Assembly: GCA_902767005.1 (NCBI GenBank)
Contig: CACXFY010000005.1
Location: forward strand, 1-7,971
Length of the DNA stretch: 7,971 nucleotides
Reading direction: 5' to 3'
Source: an uncultured Erysipelotrichaceae bacterium
Lineage (GTDB): Bacteria; Bacillota_I; Bacilli_A; RF39; UBA660
The notes beneath the pieces were generated by a model. It made no database searches. It was not told the origin of the DNA and worked only from the letters and a program-made list of their open reading frames with translations. The stretch's first letter is position 1; each line of letters begins with the position of its first letter. Positions 1 to 6,156 of this stretch are shown here, piece after piece. Position numbers and translations under genes: made by a program.

Positions 1-737
1 TTATCTTTAGTTAATTGTTCTGGAATTGATTCTAGTACTTCTATACCACGAGGTATATCTATCAATGTTTTAGCATCTATTAGTTCTCTATGATATACAT
101 CTATTATTTTTTGTTTCATAGCATCCAATTCATATGGATTTTTATTATCTAAGTAAGCATTTACTATTTCTGGGAATCCTCCAGTTGATAAATATACTTG
201 GAATAATTCTAGTGCTACTTTATGGAATGGGCATGTTTTCTTTTTGTTAAATGATTCTCTTATTAATTCTGCTAAACCTTTTTCATCATTGGCCCATAAG
301 AACTCTTCAAAATCCATTTCTGTCATTGATTTGAATTGTAATTCTTCACCTTTAAATTCAATTATTTTTTCTTTTTTAGAAGTAATACCTATCAAATGAT
401 ATTTACTATGTTCACTTCCAAATAACTTTAATCCTCGTACATATTCTATATCTACTAGGTTATCTAAAATAATTAATGTATCTTCTTTTAATATTGTTTC
501 TCCAGATATTAAAGCTAGACTATTAATTAGTTTTTCTGTAGATTTTTCTCTTACAAATAAATTAAATAATTCTTTGTTATTATAAGTATTAAAATATACG
601 ACATTTTTATATTCTTTTTTAGCAAATTCTAATACAGTAAAGGTCTTACCTACTTGTCTTGGACCATATATTATTAATGGTTTCCTTATAATATCTTTTT
701 GCCATTTAGTAAGAAAATTATCTATTTTACGCTCCAT
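1..737 (-). CDS. AAA_14/DUF4143-family P-loop ATPase, 3' end beyond window
   Basis: An open frame of 245 codons starts at ATG (735-737) and has no stop before the window edge, so the C-terminal part is missing. Family members are usually near 400 residues. A Walker A motif GPRQVGKT lies at residues 25-32 and a Walker B-like strand TLIILDN at 87-93. The family signature MDFEEFLWAN is at 141-150, GGFPEIV at 186-192, and an IPEQLTKD stretch near 238-245 resembles the IPsqLakeN segment where the DUF4143 region begins. These ATPases are widespread and poorly characterised; some have been discussed as toxin-antitoxin-like or stress-related, but no function is established. One oddity is that the usual acidic pair DE of Walker B reads D92-N93 here. 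The gene has its own promoter (771-799) and a strong SD, GGGGAGG, 9 bases before ATG, so it is probably independent of the upstream operon. Family call firm; role unknown. Confidence 0.88.
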   Translation of the reverse strand, partial: MERKIDNFLTKWQKDIIRKPLIIYGPRQVGKTFTVLEFAKKEYKNVVYFNTYNNKELFNLFVREKSTEKLINSLALISGETILKEDTLIILDNLVDIEYVRGLKLFGSEHSKYHLIGITSKKEKIIEFKGEELQFKSMTEMDFEEFLWANDEKGLAELIRESFNKKKTCPFHKVALELFQVYLSTGGFPEIVNAYLDNKNPYELDAMKQKIIDVYHRELIDAKTLIDIPRGIEVLESIPEQLTKD

Positions 738-770
738 AAACTGTAGCCTCCCCACATATTTTATAAGTTA

Positions 771-799
771 AGTATACTTTTTTATTTTATAAAAGTCAA
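771..799 (-). promoter_or_regulatory. sigma-A promoter for the ATPase gene
   Basis: Reading the minus strand, TTGACT (799-794) is followed by exactly 17 bases and then TATACT (776-771). Each hexamer is one mismatch from the vegetative consensus. The -35 box begins immediately after the TAG stop of the Spo0A-like gene. A start near 764 would give a leader of about 27 bases containing the GGGGAGG SD site. A 10-base direct repeat, TTATAAAATA, lies on either side of the -10 box. Confidence 0.82.
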
Positions 800-1450
800 C
801 TAATTATTATAACGATTGAAATTTGTTTTTAATATGTCCGTGATTGTTATTATAAAATCAGTATTAGTAGGACATACATTTTGGTAATTAAGAGTATAAC
901 CAAATATTTCTTTTATATCTTCTGGTGAGGCATTCTTAAATCCTTCTTCTATGGCTCTTCTTATATTACTTTCTACACTAGCAATAGACGTATTATATTT
1001 GGTACTTATTCTTTTATAAATATCAGTCATATTATTAATTATTGTCTTACTAGAAAAGAAGATACATATAGCTTCTTTTATATAGGAATAACCTAAATGA
1101 GATGTTTTTATACCTAGTTTATGTAATATATCTATTAATTGTAATTGTACGTCTTTTCTTACTTGATCTTGATAAGCTAAGACTTTTCTATTTATATTTG
1201 CTTTATTTAAAGTATATGTGTTTTTTATTACTTTTTTATTATCTACGTAGATAGCATTACTAATTATATTTTTATCTAGGAGATTATTTATTATATTTAT
1301 TTTTTCATATGAATTTATGTTTAGTTTTAAATAGAGGGTTTCTTCTTTACTTAAATCTATTTCTAAACAAATATCATTATTAATATTAATACGATGTAAT
1401 AGTTCTTTTAAAATACGGCTTCTATTATTTAATAATTTTATCTTTGTCAT
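800..1450 (-). CDS. Spo0A-type DNA-binding protein lacking a receiver domain
   Basis: The 216-residue protein has a C-terminal half (about 99-209) that matches the Spo0A effector domain along its length. It has a GYSYIKEAI-like segment (120-128, compare GYLYLREAI in Bacillus Spo0A), IYKRISTKYNTS (144-155), the helix-turn-helix region ASVESNIRRAIEEGF (157-171), IFGYT (182-186) and PTNTDFI (194-200). In Spo0A this domain binds 0A boxes and is controlled by phosphorylation of an N-terminal receiver. Here residues 1-95 contain no acidic pocket, no phosphorylatable Asp in context and no receiver strand pattern; they are rich in Asn, Ile and Lys and I do not recognise them. The gene is last in the pgk operon, 16 bases after the tpiA stop, with a hairpin between its SD-like site and ATG. 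The next in-frame Met is residue 141 and no early GTG or TTG exists, so ATG at 1450 is the only plausible start. It may be a phosphorylation-independent regulator; its targets are unknown. Confidence 0.83.
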   Translation of the reverse strand: MTKIKLLNNRSRILKELLHRININNDICLEIDLSKEETLYLKLNINSYEKINIINNLLDKNIISNAIYVDNKKVIKNTYTLNKANINRKVLAYQDQVRKDVQLQLIDILHKLGIKTSHLGYSYIKEAICIFFSSKTIINNMTDIYKRISTKYNTSIASVESNIRRAIEEGFKNASPEDIKEIFGYTLNYQNVCPTNTDFIITITDILKTNFNRYNN

Positions 1451-1454
1451 ATAA

Positions 1455-1476
1455 AAAAGACTATTATTAGTCTTTT
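1455..1476 (-). terminator. Hairpin between tpiA and the Spo0A-like gene: weak terminator or SD-positioning stem
   Basis: The minus strand carries AAAAGACTA, a 4-base loop ATAA, then TAGTCTTTT, a perfect 9-bp stem followed by two more T, giving a six-T run. The tpiA stop TAA (1469-1467) lies at the junction of the left arm and loop. This has the form of an intrinsic terminator, but with only two G-C pairs in the stem. The only SD-like sequence for the next gene, AGGA (1481-1478), sits just upstream of the stem, 27 bases from ATG. With the stem folded the effective spacing becomes 5 bases. Both roles are possible, including partial read-through. Confidence 0.55.
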
Positions 1477-2168
1477 ATCCTATTAATAAATTCTTGGAGA
1501 TTTTCTGGTTTTAAACTTAGGCCGCCTAAAAGATATCCATCTATATAATTACATTTATTTAATTCTTCTATATTTTCTTCATTAGCGCTGCCACCATAAA
1601 GAATTTTATTATTAGGAAGAAACTCTTTTATATAAGCAAATGCTTCATCTATTTGATCAGTTGTTGGAATTATTCCAGTTCCTATAGACCAAATTGGTTC
1701 ATAAGCAATTATTATTTTTGCTTTATCAGTTTCTGTTAAATCACGCATAGCGACGTTTATTTCAACAGATAAAACATCTTTATATAAACCTTTTTCTCTT
1801 TCAACTCTTGATTCTCCTACACATAATATTGGAATAATATTACAATCTAGCGCTCTTTTTATTTTTTTGTTTATTTCTTCATTTCTTTCATGCTCTTCCA
1901 TTCTTCTTTCACTATGACCGACTATTACATACTTTACTCCATGTGAATATAATTGAGTTGGATTTACTTCTCCTGTATGAGCTCCGGTTTGATAGATTGA
2001 AATATTTTGAGCACCTAATTCATAATTATTGTGACTAGATAAAGGAATATTAATAGTACTAGGACATAATATTAGTGTGTGACTAGTATTAATTTTTTCT
2101 AATTGTTCATTATATTTAATGAATTCTTCTTTATCTAGATTACTCTTATTATTTAACGCTATTATCAT
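1467..2168 (-). CDS. tpiA: Triosephosphate isomerase
   Basis: Interconverts dihydroxyacetone phosphate and glyceraldehyde 3-phosphate in cytosolic glycolysis. The 233-residue product is shorter than the usual 245-255. Catalytic residues are present: Asn6 and Lys8 at the N terminus, electrophilic His85 in GHSERR, and the base Glu157 in YEPIW. CVGES (116-120), the flexible loop after Trp160 (SIGTG) and the phosphate-binding YGGSA (191-195) and LLGG (213-216) are also recognisable. It is divergent: the usual NWK reads NNK, and the loop usually GTGKxxT reads GTGIIPT. It starts 2 bases after the glycosyltransferase stop, with an AAGGAG SD site inside the end of that gene, so co-translation is likely. 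The stop lies inside a hairpin shared with the gene downstream. No other isomerase family fits. Confidence 0.95.
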   Translation of the reverse strand: MIIALNNKSNLDKEEFIKYNEQLEKINTSHTLILCPSTINIPLSSHNNYELGAQNISIYQTGAHTGEVNPTQLYSHGVKYVIVGHSERRMEEHERNEEINKKIKRALDCNIIPILCVGESRVEREKGLYKDVLSVEINVAMRDLTETDKAKIIIAYEPIWSIGTGIIPTTDQIDEAFAYIKEFLPNNKILYGGSANEENIEELNKCNYIDGYLLGGLSLKPENLQEFINRIKD

Positions 2169-2170
2169 GA

Positions 2171-3400
2171 TTATTCTCCTTTTATTCTTTTTATTATTCT
2201 AGAAAAGATTCCAAATCTATTCTCTTCTTGTTTTTCTTTAATAGCTCTTTTATAAACATCTAAGACTTTAGTTCCATAGATAGTTGCGGAATACTGTTCA
2301 GCCGCTATTCGAGCTTGATGATTCATCTTTTTATGTTCTTTTTCATTTTCATATAAGTATAATACTTTTTCTTGATATTCTTTTTGATCTTCAAAGATTA
2401 AGGCATTTAAGTCTTCAGTAACCATACTTAAGAAAGCTTCATCTCGCATACATACTACTGAGACATCAGCTGCCATAGCTTCTATTAGCGTTAATCCTTG
2501 TGTTTCTGATTTAGAAGCTGTTGCGAAGATGTCAGCTATATTGTAGTAATATGGCATATCTCCCCAAGCTGCTTTACCTGTGAAGATAGTATTCTTATCT
2601 ATTTCTAGTTTCTTAGATAATTCTTCATATTTCTCTTTATCTGGTCCATCTCCAACTATTATTAGTTTAATATTATTATGTTTTTTTATTAATTCTTTTT
2701 GTGATTCTAATAAGAATTCAATATTCTTTTCGGCTGCTAGTCTACCTACAAAGAGAATTACAAAGTCTTTTTTAGTTAGATCTAGTGTTTTTCTTAGATT
2801 ATCTATTTCTTTTGAATTTACATTTTCTTTATAGAATCTTTCTACTTCTATACCAGTTGGGATGATATTAATACTTTTTTCATAATGATATTTTTCTTTA
2901 AATAACTTATATGTTTTATTAGTAGGTACAATTAACTCTGTTGCGGTAGTATCACAATAGAACTTAGTTAAGTATTCTACTAGTTTTTTACTAGATCTTT
3001 TAAAATAGCCTTTAGTAATATAGTGAATATAATCTTCATACATAGTGTGATATGTATGTACTAAAGGAATGTTATATTGTTTAGCAAATATTCTAGCAAA
3101 TGTACCTATGGAAAACTCTGTTTGAGAGTGAATTACATCTAGATGCCAACTTTTTATTTTATTTATTGCTCGTATTGGATAAGTACTAGTTAGTCTAGAG
3201 TCATATATACCTGTTGGTATACCTGGGATTCTAAAGACTCTTTCTTCAGGATCATAATCATATTTAAAACTACGAAGATTAGCTGTTACTACGTATACTT
3301 CATGACCCATTTTTTCTAAAGCATGTTTTAACATTACTTCACTAGTTACTAATCCACTAATATATGGAGTATATGTTTCAGTAAAAATACCTATTCTCAT
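2171..3400 (-). CDS. GT4 glycosyltransferase, probable diacylglycerol glucosyltransferase
   Basis: A 409-residue GT-B-fold, family 4 retaining glycosyltransferase. The N-terminal acceptor domain opens with MRIGIFTETYTPYISG. It contains HTYHTMYEDYIHY (115-127), characteristic of the Firmicute and Mollicute enzymes that glucosylate diacylglycerol to make membrane glycolipids. The C-terminal donor domain has GRLAAEKN (219-226; Arg220 and Lys225 expected to contact the donor phosphates), VGDGP (249-253) and the E-x7-E motif, Glu299 to Glu307, in SETQGLTLIE. There is no transmembrane segment; the basic tail (FSRIIKRIKGE) may help peripheral membrane attachment. The start overlaps the upstream membrane-protein stop as ATGA, with an AAGGAGG SD site 7 bases before ATG. 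The family is firm. Diacylglycerol as acceptor and UDP-glucose as donor are inferred from similarity; a related lipid or polysaccharide glycosyltransferase remains possible. Confidence 0.9.
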   Translation of the reverse strand: MRIGIFTETYTPYISGLVTSEVMLKHALEKMGHEVYVVTANLRSFKYDYDPEERVFRIPGIPTGIYDSRLTSTYPIRAINKIKSWHLDVIHSQTEFSIGTFARIFAKQYNIPLVHTYHTMYEDYIHYITKGYFKRSSKKLVEYLTKFYCDTTATELIVPTNKTYKLFKEKYHYEKSINIIPTGIEVERFYKENVNSKEIDNLRKTLDLTKKDFVILFVGRLAAEKNIEFLLESQKELIKKHNNIKLIIVGDGPDKEKYEELSKKLEIDKNTIFTGKAAWGDMPYYYNIADIFATASKSETQGLTLIEAMAADVSVVCMRDEAFLSMVTEDLNALIFEDQKEYQEKVLYLYENEKEHKKMNHQARIAAEQYSATIYGTKVLDVYKRAIKEKQEENRFGIFSRIIKRIKGE

Positions 3401-4404
3401 TTTTCTACCTCCTTATTATGAACATTAAATAAGATAGCTCCTATTATCATTCCTAAATAATATGTAATAAATCTCCAAATTAATAATACGGCACTTATCA
3501 TTTTTATATCTATAAAATTACCAAAGAATTGAGTAAATGAATACTCTATACCTCCACTAGCACCTGGAATTGGTACAAAACTACCTACTATTAAAGTATA
3601 AGCAGAAGCAGTTAATGAATCCATAATATTAAGACAGTTACTATTTAATCCTAGAACTAAGAATAAAGGAATTATGTATAGGCATGAAAGAGCTATAAAA
3701 TTAAGAGCTACTCCTTTAATAAAGAATCTTTTGTCTTCTAATAGTTTTCTAGAACTTTTTTGAAATTCGTCTATGTATTGATCTAATTTTTCTCTTAAGT
3801 CTTTATGTTTTTTTAGTATTCCTATCTTCTTAGCTATCTTTAAGATTAAATGAATTATTTTCTTTGTCCATTTATCTGAAAAAGTAAATATTGCTAGAAC
3901 AACTATTACTAAAGTATTAATAAGAAAACCTAATAATACTAAGTGTCTTAAAAATGGTACTTTGGGAAAGATATGAAATACAGCGTTATATGATACTGCT
4001 AGTATTCCATATATAACTAAAGCCACTTGATAGAATATAAAGTTTTGAATAGTTACATTGGTAGCTTTACTTACTCTTATTTTATGTTCTGTCAGTAGAT
4101 ATACTTCCATTGGTTGGCCTCCAGTTGAAAATGGAGTTATACCATTAAAGAATAAAACAATAATATTATGTTTAATAGCTTCTAAAAAGCTATATTTTTC
4201 TTTATCATCTACTACTAAGTAGTTAACATAAGCTCTTAAGACAATATAAAAAAAGAAGAATAAGATAGCAATTAAGACATAGATATATTTCATAGTACCT
4301 AAAGTCGTAATAATATTATTCATATCATCTTTTAATACGACATATAAAACGATAAAAGTAATTAGTAATAATATAATTGTATTCTTCTTTAAGTTCTTTA
4401 TCAT
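3397..4404 (-). CDS. LPG synthase-like / YbhN (UPF0104) multi-pass membrane protein
   Basis: A 335-residue integral membrane protein with roughly seven to eight hydrophobic segments: about 10-23, 40-57, 79-90, 120-145, 152-175, 230-253, 262-280 and 302-326. Family hallmarks are FFNGITPFSTGGQPMEVY (85-102), PIPGASGGIEYSF (278-290) and a terminal WRFITYYLGMIIG stretch. This is the flippase-like N-terminal domain found in MprF (lysyl-phosphatidylglycerol synthase) and AglD, but the C-terminal aminoacyl-transferase domain of MprF is absent, so lysinylation is not expected. A charged cytoplasmic loop lies at about 177-228. It overlaps by 4 bases (ATGA) with both the GNAT-like gene before it and the glycosyltransferase after it. 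A role in translocating or supplying the glycolipid made by the neighbour is a reasonable inference, not shown. The SD is AGGAAG. Confidence 0.88.
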   Translation of the reverse strand: MIKNLKKNTIILLLITFIVLYVVLKDDMNNIITTLGTMKYIYVLIAILFFFFYIVLRAYVNYLVVDDKEKYSFLEAIKHNIIVLFFNGITPFSTGGQPMEVYLLTEHKIRVSKATNVTIQNFIFYQVALVIYGILAVSYNAVFHIFPKVPFLRHLVLLGFLINTLVIVVLAIFTFSDKWTKKIIHLILKIAKKIGILKKHKDLREKLDQYIDEFQKSSRKLLEDKRFFIKGVALNFIALSCLYIIPLFLVLGLNSNCLNIMDSLTASAYTLIVGSFVPIPGASGGIEYSFTQFFGNFIDIKMISAVLLIWRFITYYLGMIIGAILFNVHNKEVEK

Positions 4405-4892
4405 ATTCTTCTTCCTATTTCTTTTTCCTCTTCTTTATCTTTTAAATATATTATATTTCCAGACTCTTCTCCTAAGGAGATAAAGTCTAATTCTTCTAGT
4501 GTTTTTATGATATTTACATCATCTGGTTTTGTTGAAATAAATAATTGTTCCATTCCTAGGACATTGAAAACATAGTTAGTTACTTGTTCTATTATCTTTT
4601 TTCTTTTTCCTTTAATAGGTAGTAAAAATATAGAGCAAGTTTTTCTATCTCTTTCGCCGACAATATGGCATATATCTTTTATTTTATTTCCTTCTTTTAT
4701 ACAGAAATCTACTATGATTGTATTACTTGTTTTCTTTAAATTTTTATATTCTTCTTCAGTCATCATAGTTTTAGTTTCTTCTATTGACTTAGATAGAAAT
4801 ACTTGATTATTCTTATTTTCAAAGTCTATTATTTGCGCTAAATCCTCTTTACTATAAGGATTTATAACAAAACTATTATTCAACTTAACCAC
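4401..4892 (-). CDS. GNAT-like acetyltransferase fold protein
   Basis: A 163-residue soluble protein. The C-terminal half (about 98-150) resembles the GNAT core: a helix KKIIEQVTNYVFNVLGM, a strand QLFISTKPDD, then NIIKTLEELDFISLGE, typical of the helix and strand that follow acetyl-CoA binding. The pyrophosphate-binding motif, normally R/QxxGxG/A, is degenerate (KGKRKK, 94-99), so catalysis is uncertain. The longest frame begins at GTG (4892). A better SD, AGGTGG (4894-4889), lies 5 bases before a TTG at 4883-4881, which would give a 160-residue protein starting MNNSFVINPY. The gene lies 57 bases after pgk and ends in an ATGA overlap with the membrane protein gene, so it is tied to the glycolipid genes by organisation. 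No substrate can be assigned. Confidence 0.7.
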   Translation of the reverse strand: MVKLNNSFVINPYSKEDLAQIIDFENKNNQVFLSKSIEETKTMMTEEEYKNLKKTSNTIIVDFCIKEGNKIKDICHIVGERDRKTCSIFLLPIKGKRKKIIEQVTNYVFNVLGMEQLFISTKPDDVNIIKTLEELDFISLGEESGNIIYLKDKEEEKEIGRRI

Positions 4893-4894
4893 CT
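4889..4894 (-). promoter_or_regulatory. SD site favouring a TTG start for the GNAT-like gene
   Basis: The transcript reads AGGTGG, then TTAAG, then TTG (4883-4881). This is a 5-of-6 match to the SD consensus at 5-base spacing. The upstream GTG at 4892-4890 lies within the same AGGTGG and has only a weak GGTAG before it. The shorter product is therefore at least as likely. Confidence 0.45.
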
Positions 4895-4909
4895 ACCAAT
4901 TTATAAACT

Positions 4910-4939
4910 ATTATATACTATTTATTTAGTTATATACTA
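4910..4939 (-). promoter_or_regulatory. Possible weak promoter or operator in the pgk-GNAT gap
   Basis: The 57-base gap holds a perfect -10 hexamer TATAAT (4915-4910), but no recognisable -35 at 16-18 bases and no TG extension. The 10-mer TAGTATATAA occurs twice (4920-4911 and 4939-4930) in direct orientation with a 19-base period, as tandem half-sites might. No convincing terminator follows pgk, so read-through from pgk is expected. In such AT-rich sequence either pattern could be chance. Confidence 0.25.
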
Positions 4940-4949
4940 GATTTTTCTA

Positions 4950-6116
4950 CTATTTTATAGCTTCAATACCTGGGAGAGTTTTACCTTCTAGATATTCTAA
5001 TGTAGCTCCTCCACCAGTTGAGGCATGATATATTTTATCTTTATAATCAGCTGCGGCTGCTACTATGTCTCCTCCACCTAGGATAGCTTTAATATTATTA
5101 TTTACTAAGTATGTTAATAATTTATCTGTATTCTTTTTATATTTAGAAAACTCATATACTCCAAGTGGTCCATTCCATACAACTATTTTAGCAGATGATA
5201 CTTCTTTTTCAAACAATTCTTCTGTTTTTGGTCCTATATCTAGTCCCATTTCATCTTTAGTTATAGCTTCAATATCTTTTACTCTATATTCTTCATCATC
5301 TGTATATTCATTTGTTACGGCTACATCTATTGGTAATACTATTTTGTCTGAATAGTCTTTTAATATATTTTTACAGAATTCTATATTTTCTTCATCTAAT
5401 AGTGATTTACCAATTTCGATGTCTTTAGCTTTTAAGAATGTAAAAGCCATTCCGCCACCTATTAGTATTTTATCGGCTTTTGTTACTAGATTTTCAATAA
5501 CACCGATCTTATCACTTACTTTAGCTCCACCTAATATTACTACAAATGGGTGTTCTGGATTATCTAATTCTGATAAAGCTGTTAATTCTTTTTCAATTAA
5601 GAAACCAAAAGCACTTGGTAAATGAGCGGCTATTCCACAGTTTGAGGCATGTGCTCTATGAATTGTACCAAAAGCATCATTTATAAATACTTCGCCTAGT
5701 GATGCCCAATATGCGCCTAATTCTTCATCGTTAGAGCTTTCTTTTTTACCATCTAAATCTTCATATCTAGTATTTTGAATCAATATAATATCTTTTGGTT
5801 GTAACATATTTATGGCATCTTCTAATTCTTGGCCTCTTGTCTCAGTTGAAAATAATATATCTTGTTCTAATAATTCACTTAGTCTTTCAGCAACTGGTGA
5901 TAGATCATTTTCAGCTAAATCTTTTTCTTCTTTTACTCTTCCTAAATGTGAAAGTAGTATTACTTTAGCATTATGATCTAGACAATACTTTATAGTAGGT
6001 AAAGCTGCTACTATTCTTGTATCATCTGTTATTTTACCTTCTTTCATAGGTACGTTGAAATCACATCTTATAATTACTTTTTTATTATCAATATCTAAAT
6101 CTTTTAACGTTTTCAT
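4950..6116 (-). CDS. pgk: Phosphoglycerate kinase
   Basis: Transfers phosphate from 1,3-bisphosphoglycerate to ADP in cytosolic glycolysis, the step after GAPDH. The length of 388 residues is normal. The N-terminal substrate domain has RCDFNVP (17-23; Asp19 and Asn21), Arg34, SHLGR (56-60) and DAFGTIHRAHAS (147-158). The C-terminal nucleotide domain has GGAKVSDKIGVI (196-207, Lys199 and Lys203), GGGMAFTFL (220-228), WNGPLGVYE (314-322, nucleotide-binding Glu322), GGGDIVAAA (347-355) and HASTGGGATLEYLEG (364-378). It starts at ATG with AGGAG 6 bases upstream. It has its own extended -10 promoter just after the terminator of the gapA unit, so pgk heads a second operon rather than being co-transcribed with gapA. 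No anomaly is seen. Confidence 0.98.
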   Translation of the reverse strand: MKTLKDLDIDNKKVIIRCDFNVPMKEGKITDDTRIVAALPTIKYCLDHNAKVILLSHLGRVKEEKDLAENDLSPVAERLSELLEQDILFSTETRGQELEDAINMLQPKDIILIQNTRYEDLDGKKESSNDEELGAYWASLGEVFINDAFGTIHRAHASNCGIAAHLPSAFGFLIEKELTALSELDNPEHPFVVILGGAKVSDKIGVIENLVTKADKILIGGGMAFTFLKAKDIEIGKSLLDEENIEFCKNILKDYSDKIVLPIDVAVTNEYTDDEEYRVKDIEAITKDEMGLDIGPKTEELFEKEVSSAKIVVWNGPLGVYEFSKYKKNTDKLLTYLVNNNIKAILGGGDIVAAAADYKDKIYHASTGGGATLEYLEGKTLPGIEAIK

Positions 6117-6136
6117 ATAATTCTCCTATCTATTAG

Positions 6137-6145
6137 AGTATAACA
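6137..6145 (-). promoter_or_regulatory. pgk: Extended -10 promoter for the pgk operon
   Basis: The minus strand reads TG, T, TATACT, an extended -10 element with one mismatch in the hexamer. The -35 region falls in the T-run of the preceding terminator and has no TTGACA-like box, as is common for extended -10 promoters. The predicted start near 6130 leaves a very short leader that begins at the GATAGGAG ribosome-binding region. This is plausible given the strong terminator immediately upstream. Confidence 0.55.
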
Positions 6146-6156
6146 TCTTTTTGGAT

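Noticed and set aside
2580..2834. Plus-strand open frame of 84 codons
   Set aside because: It lies entirely antisense within the conserved glycosyltransferase gene and its Ser/Phe/Leu-rich composition is what the reverse of a Lys/Glu-rich coding frame produces.
5065..5355. Plus-strand open frame of 96 codons
   Set aside because: Antisense to the nucleotide-binding half of pgk, with no recognisable domain; a shadow frame.
5416..5426. TTTCGATG, partly like the reverse of a Spo0A box
   Set aside because: It lies inside the pgk coding region, lacks the full TGTCGAA core and is not near a promoter.
5419..5625. Plus-strand open frame of 68 codons
   Set aside because: Antisense to conserved pgk motifs with no recognisable protein features.
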